From NCBI GenBank assembly GCA_030537135.1, contig JAUNOP010000025.1, positions 1 to 38,389 of the forward strand: a stretch of DNA of 38,389 nucleotides, written 5' to 3'. Both the position numbers and the translations under genes were made by a program. Below, piece after piece: positions 32,661 through 38,389 of the stretch (the stretch's first letter is position 1; each line of letters opens with the position of its first letter). The stretch is from Eubacteriales bacterium (GTDB lineage: Bacteria > Bacillota > Clostridia > Lachnospirales > Lachnospiraceae). Under the pieces are notes generated by a model. That model did not search any database, was not told the DNA's origin, and saw nothing but the letters and a program-made list of their open reading frames with translations.

Positions 32661-33241
32661 CTTCTATCCATTACCTTACAAAAAACAACCGCCACTAATG
32701 TACTCACTGCTGTCGCCATAATCCCCGGTCCTACGATTGCCGTCGGATTCACGCTCCCGTACTGACTTCGGTAGGCAATAATATTCACCGGAATAAGCTG
32801 CAGAGACGAAATATTTATTATCAGAAACGTACACATTTCATTGCTGGCCACGCCCCTGTCCGTAGTCCGCCGTTCCTCCTCTAACGCTGCCAACGCTTCC
32901 ATTGCCTTCAGCCCCGCCGGTGTCGCCGCCCAACCCAGTCCCAGCATATTTGATATCATATTCAGAGATAAATATTCTTTTGCCCTGGATTCCTCTGGAA
33001 GCCTGGAAAAGAGGAATTTTAGAACAGGGCGGAATTTGCTTGCCAGAGTTTTGACAAGCCCTGAATTTTCTGCTATTTTCATCAAGCCAACCCAGAAGGC
33101 GGTTACGCCGGCCATAGTAATACAAAGGGAAATGGCTTCCCTGGAGCTGGCAATTGCCGCTTCGGTCACTTGCTGAACGTTTCCTGTAAGGATTCCATAT
33201 GTAATCCCCAGCAGAAGCATACCACACCAAATATAATTCAT
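32645..33241 (-). CDS. spmA: Spore maturation protein A
   Basis: A 198-residue polytopic membrane protein typical of SpmA: MNYIWCGMLLLGITYGILTG start, nucleoside-transporter 'Gate'-type core, and the conserved LNMISNMLGLGWAATPAGLK and NISSLQLIPVNIIAYR segments. In Bacillus SpmA/SpmB are needed for spore core dehydration. ATG 33241 follows GGAGG, and the reading from 33265 is rejected. Its usual operon partner spmB is not adjacent; it lies 4.5 kb away at 37791 on the other strand. Confidence 0.93.
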   Translation of the reverse strand: MNYIWCGMLLLGITYGILTGNVQQVTEAAIASSREAISLCITMAGVTAFWVGLMKIAENSGLVKTLASKFRPVLKFLFSRLPEESRAKEYLSLNMISNMLGLGWAATPAGLKAMEALAALEEERRTTDRGVASNEMCTFLIINISSLQLIPVNIIAYRSQYGSVNPTAIVGPGIMATAVSTLVAVVFCKVMDRRKRRV

Positions 33242-33554
33242 TTTTCCTCCGGTTGATGCTCTCACCTTTATAAGGCGGCAAGCAATAACGAGTTAAAAGC
33301 CTTTTTTTATTCTATGTAGTTTCTTCTGGAAATAATTCCTCATTTTAGGTGAACGCAAAGCAATCGACTTTCTCATTCATCTGCCTGCTGCTGGGAGGAC
33401 AGTAACATAATTGAGGATTTCCGCTTAGTTTCCTAAAAAAGATATGGTATGTTATATTAAATTATGGTAAAATCTAGGTTAAATCTAAGTTAAGTAGTTC
33501 TATCAGGCTTTTAACAGAAGATGATTGAGTAAAAACACGGTGGATAAGAGGGAT
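33242..33554. promoter_or_regulatory. Divergent region between spmA and the phosphate symporter
   Basis: No gene is seen. It should contain a forespore or mother-cell promoter for spmA, which I cannot identify with confidence, and the symporter promoter with the tandem repeats at 33466-33498. Confidence 0.4.
33466..33498 (+). promoter_or_regulatory. Three 11-bp tandem repeats, candidate Pho box
   Basis: GGTAAAATCTA (33466-33476), GGTTAAATCTA (33477-33487) and AGTTAAGTAGT (33488-33498) follow one another without gap. TTAAAT-N5-TTAAGT is embedded, resembling the TTAACA-N5 direct repeats bound by PhoP. It lies 57-89 bp before the Na+/phosphate symporter ATG, the position expected for phosphate-starvation control. 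Confidence 0.55.
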
Positions 33555-35345
33555 ATGAACATTTTTAATTTGATTTCTATTTTGGGCGGTCTGTCGATGT
33601 TTCTCTTTGGAATGCGTATGATGGGCGACGGACTGAAGGAAAGTTCGTCAGGAACATTAAAAAAGGCAATGGAAAAGCTTACCAGTACTCCTGCCAAGGC
33701 GTTCCTTACAGGTCTGGTGATGACTGCGGTTATTCAATCCTCGACAGCAACCATTGTCATTACCTCCGGGCTTGTGGGCGCGGGAATTATATCGATTAGT
33801 CAGTCACTGGGGATTATCATCGGCGCAAATGTCGGCACAACAGTTACCGGACAGATTATCAGACTTTTGGATTTGGATTCGTCAGGTACTTCTTTTTTGC
33901 AATTTTTAAAACCATCTACGCTGGCGCCTCTTGCAATGATTATTGGCATTGTTTTAATCATGGGAAAGAAATTCCGGGGGTCTGAAAAAGCCGGCCGAAT
34001 TATTATTGGCTTTGGTATCTTGTTTTCCGGACTTCTGAATATGACGGATGGGGTAAGCAGCCTGACGGAAAATGGTATTATTGAACAATTGTTTTCAAGA
34101 TTGGGAGAAAATCCTTTGATTGGCTATCTGATTGGAGCAGGAGTGGCTTTTGTCTTGCAGAGCTCTTCCGCGACCATTGGTATCCTGCAGGCATTTTCCA
34201 CTTCAGGACAGCTGACCTTTGCCTCTATTTATGCAGTGCTGGTGGGAATTTATCTTGGGGACTGTGTAACAACTGCCATTGTCTGTAATATAGGCGCAAA
34301 GCCGGATGCCAAGAGGGTGGGTGTTGTCAATATACTGTTTAACCTGAGCAAGTCGGCGGTGGTTTTGGCGGCTGTGACGATAATACATAGAATGGGGCTG
34401 CTGGATGGTATGTGGAACAGCACGATTCATTCCGGCGGCATTGCCAATACAAATACGATTTTTAACCTGCTCTGTGCGATTTTACTCTTTCCGGCATTGA
34501 AGCTTTACGAGAGACTCAGCCTCAGAATTGTGAAGGATGAGCCTGCTGCAGCAGGCAGATATGACGAGCTTCTGGATGCGCTGAATCCGGTGTTTTTCAG
34601 CACGCCTGCTCTTGCCTTTGCCCGCTGTTATGATGTGCTTATGGTGATGTATGGAATGGCCCGCACTAATATTGACCGTGCTTTTAAGATGCTTGTCAAG
34701 TATGATGAGCATACGGCAGCTGAGATTTCAGAGGATGAAAATTATATTGATATGATGGCGGACAGGGTCAGCAATTATCTGACTCAGATTTCTGCCCACA
34801 TTACCTCCCGCGAGCATGTAGAGATTATGAATCACTATTATTCAGCGATTACAGAATTTGAACGGCTGGGTGATCATGCGATGAATATCAAAGAGATTGC
34901 ACAATCTCTGAATGAAAACCATATTGCTTTTTCTGCGACAGCTCAATCAGAACTCAAAGTGCTTCATGAACTGATTGACACAATCCTGGATTACACGCAT
35001 GATGCTTTCGAAAAAAGAGACTTGCCTGCTGCCCGTCATATAGAACCTCTGGAGGAGGTAGTGGATGATATGGTAGATGTTCTGAATAACAATCATCTGG
35101 AGCGGCTTCGTGAAGGCGTTTGTGGGGTATATGCAGGAACAGAGTTTTTAAATCTCCTTTCTGAAATAGAACGCATTTCGGACAGCTGCTCTAACGTGGG
35201 CGTGGCGACCGTGGCAAGAGTACAGCCAGAACTCAGGCACCAGGTACATGAGTATGTTTCCATGCTGCATTCGGGTCATGACGAAGCTTTTAACCGTGAA
35301 TATCAGGAAGCACACGACAAATATTTCGGACTTCTCAGAGAATAA
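33555..35345 (+). CDS. Na+/phosphate symporter with PhoU-like domain (NptA family)
   Basis: 596 residues. Two inverted Na/Pi-cotransporter repeats carry the QSS signatures QSSTATIVITSGLVGAG and QSSSATIGILQAFSTSG. A helical PhoU-like domain covers about 340-590. It imports phosphate with sodium, and the PhoU-like domain probably regulates it. The start is uncertain. ATG 33555 matches the usual MNIFNLISILGGL beginning but its AGAGGG is only about 2 bases away. GTG 33540 or TTG 33525 in frame are alternatives. Confidence 0.92.
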   Translation: MNIFNLISILGGLSMFLFGMRMMGDGLKESSSGTLKKAMEKLTSTPAKAFLTGLVMTAVIQSSTATIVITSGLVGAGIISISQSLGIIIGANVGTTVTGQIIRLLDLDSSGTSFLQFLKPSTLAPLAMIIGIVLIMGKKFRGSEKAGRIIIGFGILFSGLLNMTDGVSSLTENGIIEQLFSRLGENPLIGYLIGAGVAFVLQSSSATIGILQAFSTSGQLTFASIYAVLVGIYLGDCVTTAIVCNIGAKPDAKRVGVVNILFNLSKSAVVLAAVTIIHRMGLLDGMWNSTIHSGGIANTNTIFNLLCAILLFPALKLYERLSLRIVKDEPAAAGRYDELLDALNPVFFSTPALAFARCYDVLMVMYGMARTNIDRAFKMLVKYDEHTAAEISEDENYIDMMADRVSNYLTQISAHITSREHVEIMNHYYSAITEFERLGDHAMNIKEIAQSLNENHIAFSATAQSELKVLHELIDTILDYTHDAFEKRDLPAARHIEPLEEVVDDMVDVLNNNHLERLREGVCGVYAGTEFLNLLSEIERISDSCSNVGVATVARVQPELRHQVHEYVSMLHSGHDEAFNREYQEAHDKYFGLLRE

Positions 35346-35349
35346 TGTA

Positions 35350-35382
35350 AAAGGTCATGCATTCGTGTAAGCATGACCTTTT
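35350..35382 (+). terminator. Symporter terminator
   Basis: AAAGGTCATGC (35350-35360) is complementary to GCATGACCTTT starting at 35371, with a 10-base loop and T-rich end. Confidence 0.85.
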
Positions 35383-35593
35383 GACTGACAAAGTATATGA
35401 AAGTGATCCGAATGAGATAGATTCTGAAAACACTATAGGGTAAACTGCATTTGGCCGCAACATCAAAAAGAACTCCATTTGCCGCTTAATTTACGCTATA
35501 ACCGTCAAATACAAGAGAAGTGAAATTGCGCTGGCTATTTTGCTCTTTTTGAGTTAAAATAGAGATATCAAAAGAATAGGAGGAAAGGACAGA

Positions 35594-36169
35594 ATGAGAG
35601 ATCAACGTTTATTCATAAGAAAAAAAGTACTGACAGCAGGACTTCTCAGTATTCTTGCAGCGTTTAATCCCGGTCCGGTTTGGGCGGCAGGAGCGGCGGC
35701 TGTAGACGAGACAGGAGCAGAGGAGATTGCTCTTGCAGATGCAGATATTACGGCTGACCAGGCAGACCGCCTGCGCACAAAGGCAGAACGGGAAGACGGT
35801 GAAAATGTATATGAAGTGACGTTCCTTGTAGGAAATGTTGAATATGAGTATCTGATTCGGGAAGCAGACGGGAAGATTCTGGAATGGGAGATGGACGGCA
35901 GAGACGTGGGAGAGGCAGCGGCAGAGAAAAGCCTGAAAGTTGAGACAAAGGATAAGACGGCTGATACGCTGATTGGAGTGGAACGTGCAAAGGAGATTGT
36001 GCTCTCAGATGCAGGGCTGAACGCAGAAGATGTGAGCTTTTCAAAGATTAAATTTGAAGAGGATGACCGCGTGCTGGTATATGAGCTGGAATTTTATTAT
36101 GAAAGGCAGGAATTTGAATATACGATTGATGCCTATACCGAAGAGATATATAAAATGGAACGTGATTAA
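35594..36169 (+). CDS. Secreted protein with two PepSY-type domains
   Basis: A 191-residue exported protein. The signal peptide ends at about residue 32 (AAFNPGPVWAA). Two PepSY-like units follow, with the pattern YEVTFLVGNVEYEYLIREADGKIL (about 75-98) and YELEFYYERQEFEYTIDAYTEEI (about 162-185), each preceded by a helical 'AKEIVLSDAGL'-type segment. PepSY domains are thought to inhibit or modulate peptidases at the cell surface. No lipobox or anchor. AGGAGG precedes the ATG and a terminator follows, so it is monocistronic. Confidence 0.85.
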   Translation: MRDQRLFIRKKVLTAGLLSILAAFNPGPVWAAGAAAVDETGAEEIALADADITADQADRLRTKAEREDGENVYEVTFLVGNVEYEYLIREADGKILEWEMDGRDVGEAAAEKSLKVETKDKTADTLIGVERAKEIVLSDAGLNAEDVSFSKIKFEEDDRVLVYELEFYYERQEFEYTIDAYTEEIYKMERD

Positions 36170-36217
36170 TATGCAGACTTGCTGTTTGATGATTTTCTGA
36201 CAGACAGCTTACAGAAG

Positions 36218-36244
36218 GTCCCGTGCTGTGGTGCGGGACTTTTT
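36218..36244 (+). terminator. Terminator of the PepSY gene
   Basis: GTCCCG (36218-36223) pairs with CGGGAC (36234-36239), followed by TTTTT. Confidence 0.8.
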
Positions 36245-36392
36245 ATGTTGTGCGCCTGGCGGCCACGCGTCATGCAGAGAATGACAAAATTCTTCTGCAG
36301 GCCTGTGCAGTCTGCCGCGGGTTTTCTGCTGGAGGGAGCCGCAGGAGAAAAGAGATAAAGCTCTGTAATAGGAGAAGGGAGAAGAGAAAAGA

Positions 36393-37673
36393 ATGGAAGA
36401 GAAAAGGAATATCCAGGAAGGGCGGAAACATGCAGGCGGAAATGAACCGAATCCTCTCTGGACGCACGATTTTACGATTATTACTCTTGGAACCGTGGTA
36501 TCTCTCATAGGAAGCGCTGTTGCAGGATTTGCGCTGGGGCTTTTGGTGCTGGATTATACGGGTTCTACATTTATGTATGCGTTTTATATGGTTATGTATA
36601 ATCTGCCAAAGATGCTGGCTCCGGGCCTGGCAGGGCCTTTTGTGGACAAATTTTCCAGAAGAAAGACGATTTATACTTTGGATTTTATCAGCGCCCTTTT
36701 GTATGGAGTTTTTGCATGGCTGATTTTCAGCGGATTTTTTAATTATGGTTTTCTGATTGCAGGATGTTTGATTTTAGGAACGATTGACAGCGTATATCAG
36801 GTGGCCTTTGAAAGTTTTTTCCCTATGCTGATTTCAGAAGGGAATTATACAAAGGCCTATTCTATTCAGAGTACGCTGGAGAGTCTGACCATGTTTATGA
36901 TTCCAGTGTCAGCCTTTTTATACAACCTCATTGGAATAGCGCCATTATTTCTGATTAATATGGCAAGCTTTTTTATAGCGGCAGTGATGGAAACCAGGAT
37001 TACGCCCATTGAAGAGTCCTATATAAAAAAAGAGCAGGAAATCTTTAATTTTGCACAGTATAAAAAAACCTTTCAGGAGGGTGTTGATTATTTAAGGAAT
37101 GAGAAGGGATTGCTGGCTATTACAGTGTATTTTGTTGTTACAATGTTTTCAGCAGGCGCGTTTTCTACGATTATTCTTCCCTATTTTAAGCTGAATTTTG
37201 ATAATGGAGAATATCTCTATATGCTCACTATGGGGTGGAGCACTGTGGGAAGGATGATTGGAGGGGCTATTCATTATAAAATCAAGTACCCTACAGATAA
37301 AAAATTTGCAATTGCCATGTTTGTTTATGCATGCATTTCTATTATTGATGGTACTGTCCTGTATATGCCTTTTGCAATCATGGCAGTGATGTGCTTTGCG
37401 GAGGGAATTCTAGGGGTTACTTCCTACAATATTCGTATTTCTGCTACGCAGAGCTATGTGCCGGATGGCAAAAAGGGACGTTTTAATGGGATTTTCCAGA
37501 TGACAAATATGGCAGGACTTCTTCTGGGACAATTTCTTTCAGGAGTGTTGAGTGAGCTTGTATCAGAGAGGACGGTTGTAAGCGCCTTTATGGTGTTAAA
37601 TTTGCTGGCTGCTATTGCTATTATTGGCAGAAATAAAAAATATGTGGAAAAAATATATAATCGGCAGGCTTAA
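36393..37673 (+). CDS. MFS transporter, macrolide-efflux/enterobactin-exporter-like
   Basis: 426 residues with about 12 membrane helices. The early segment SLIGSAVAGFALGLLVLDYTGS and the loop GPFVDKFSRRK, standing for the MFS motif A (GxxxDrxxRr), place it with the MefA/EntS-like MFS_3 group. It probably exports a small molecule or drug; the substrate is unknown. A purine-rich Shine-Dalgarno (GGAGAAGGGAGAAGAG) precedes the ATG. It lies 117 bp before spmB on the same strand with no terminator visible between, so the two may be co-transcribed. Confidence 0.87.
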   Translation: MEEKRNIQEGRKHAGGNEPNPLWTHDFTIITLGTVVSLIGSAVAGFALGLLVLDYTGSTFMYAFYMVMYNLPKMLAPGLAGPFVDKFSRRKTIYTLDFISALLYGVFAWLIFSGFFNYGFLIAGCLILGTIDSVYQVAFESFFPMLISEGNYTKAYSIQSTLESLTMFMIPVSAFLYNLIGIAPLFLINMASFFIAAVMETRITPIEESYIKKEQEIFNFAQYKKTFQEGVDYLRNEKGLLAITVYFVVTMFSAGAFSTIILPYFKLNFDNGEYLYMLTMGWSTVGRMIGGAIHYKIKYPTDKKFAIAMFVYACISIIDGTVLYMPFAIMAVMCFAEGILGVTSYNIRISATQSYVPDGKKGRFNGIFQMTNMAGLLLGQFLSGVLSELVSERTVVSAFMVLNLLAAIAIIGRNKKYVEKIYNRQA

Positions 37674-37790
37674 GCTTCCCTATGAAAAATAGAGAAAAAG
37701 GAGGAATTTTTTATCTGTTTTGCTGCGCATAGAGTTTGTTTTGCAGGCATATCATTGAAAAAGGGCTTTGCAAAAGAGGGGGAGAAATCT

Positions 37791-38318
37791 ATGCGTCTGT
37801 TTACATATTTATCCAATCTTATTATGCCTTTTTTTATATTTTATATCATCGGCTTTGGGCTTTTGTCCAGGAGAGATGTATATGGGGACTTCCTGGAGGG
37901 GGCAGAGGAGGGGCTGAAAATTGTGTGGAGAATGGTTCCCACTCTCGTGGGACTTCTGGTAGGGGTGGGAGTTTTGCGTGCATCTGGATTTCTTGAGTTT
38001 CTGGCAGGAGGACTTGGGAAAATTGCGCAGGGAATAGGCTTTCCAGCAGAGCTGATGCCTCTGACTATTATTCGTATGTTCTCTTCAAGTGCTGCAGTGG
38101 GTCTGCTGCTTGATATTTTTAAACAGCATGGAACAGATTCCTCTCTGGGAATTATGGCATCTCTTATACTCAGCTCCACGGAGAGCGTTTTCTACTGCCT
38201 TTCAGTGTATTTTGGGGCTGTGAAAATACGAAAAACCAGATATGCAGTGCCAGGCGCATTGCTTGCTACCTTGAGCGGAGCTATTGCGAGCATTTATCTG
38301 GCAAGACTTCTGCTATAG
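37791..38318 (+). CDS. spmB: Spore maturation protein B
   Basis: A 175-residue membrane protein with the SpmB core: YGDFLEGAEEGLKIVWRMVP, LVGLLVGVGVLRASG, FPAELMPLTIIRMFSSSAA and LSSTESVFYCLSVYFGAVKI. It acts with SpmA in spore core dehydration. ATG 37791 is chosen because GAGGGGGAG lies 6 bases upstream; the reading from 37755 lacks this. Normally spmA and spmB form one operon, but here they are separated and inverted relative to each other. Confidence 0.93.
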   Translation: MRLFTYLSNLIMPFFIFYIIGFGLLSRRDVYGDFLEGAEEGLKIVWRMVPTLVGLLVGVGVLRASGFLEFLAGGLGKIAQGIGFPAELMPLTIIRMFSSSAAVGLLLDIFKQHGTDSSLGIMASLILSSTESVFYCLSVYFGAVKIRKTRYAVPGALLATLSGAIASIYLARLLL

Positions 38319-38346
38319 AAATCCCGAAACATGCACATGTCAACTA

Positions 38347-38368
38347 CCCATCACCTAAAGGTAATGGG
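38347..38368. other. Hairpin resembling an IS200/IS605-family end
   Basis: CCCATCACCT (38347-38356) pairs with AGGTAATGGG (38359-38368), with one mismatch and a 2-base loop, in the context CAACTACCCAT...ATGGGCTTGTAA. This pattern resembles the subterminal hairpins of IS200/IS605 elements. Any element would lie beyond the window edge. Confidence 0.35.
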
Positions 38369-38389
38369 CTTGTAACTGCCCAGTCGTAA

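Noticed and set aside
1-38389. CRISPR array, tRNA or rRNA genes
   Set aside because: No regularly spaced direct repeats with unique spacers, no cloverleaf-like segment and no rRNA signature were noticed on either strand.

Overview
The window looks like chromosome from a spore-forming, low-to-mid GC Firmicute, most likely a gut Lachnospiraceae (Clostridia). Supporting signs are strong AGGAGG-type ribosome binding sites, Rho-independent terminators, an isoleucine T-box leader, sporulation genes spmA and spmB, a YesMN-type two-component system with a carbohydrate ABC importer, and InlB-type and CAP-type secreted domains. This is inferred from gene content only; no rRNA or tRNA gene was seen.

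Layout. 1-147 is the end of a gene entering from the left. 465-2271 is a TetR repressor with two palindromic operators on its own promoter, followed by a translationally coupled aldo/keto reductase with two ferredoxin-type clusters. 2437-8647 is a divergent sugar-catabolic locus: a LacI repressor on the minus strand, then an L-fucose/L-arabinose isomerase-like protein, a split transketolase (two subunits) and an FGGY kinase. The kinase resembles glycerol kinase but has changed substrate-pocket positions. No transporter is encoded in this locus.

8673-9704 is a junction: a decayed IS1182-type element and a remnant of a fumarylacetoacetate hydrolase-family gene. 9705-20244 is a second carbohydrate locus: sensor kinase, AraC-type response regulator, substrate-binding protein, two permeases, a NodB-type deacetylase, a GH115 alpha-glucuronidase-like enzyme and a serine beta-lactamase-fold hydrolase. 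Together these suggest import and intracellular trimming of acetylated, glucuronic-acid-substituted xylo-oligosaccharides. A 52-bp piece of the FGGY kinase gene (51/52 identical) recurs just beyond this locus at 20329-20380. It is followed by sequence resembling the kinase gene's own downstream region and by a strong terminator. This suggests that the roughly 12 kb between were inserted beside the kinase gene.

20595-30819 is housekeeping: a D,D-carboxypeptidase and an orphan yqeC (both minus), a DEDDh exonuclease with a zinc-ribbon tail, T-box-controlled ileS, and glycogen/maltodextrin phosphorylase. Intergenic gaps here carry imperfect dispersed repeats. 30957-32541 is a multiply broken gene for a secreted thioredoxin-like/InlB-repeat/CAP protein. 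32645-38318 holds spmA (minus), a Na+/phosphate symporter preceded by three 11-bp tandem repeats resembling a Pho box, a secreted PepSY protein, an MFS exporter and spmB. SpmA and SpmB are therefore split and on opposite strands. The right edge carries a hairpin resembling IS200/IS605 ends.

The best candidates for something undescribed are the transporter-less isomerase/kinase/split-transketolase pathway at 2437-8647 and the GH115 locus at 9705-20244 with its duplicated-kinase-fragment boundary.
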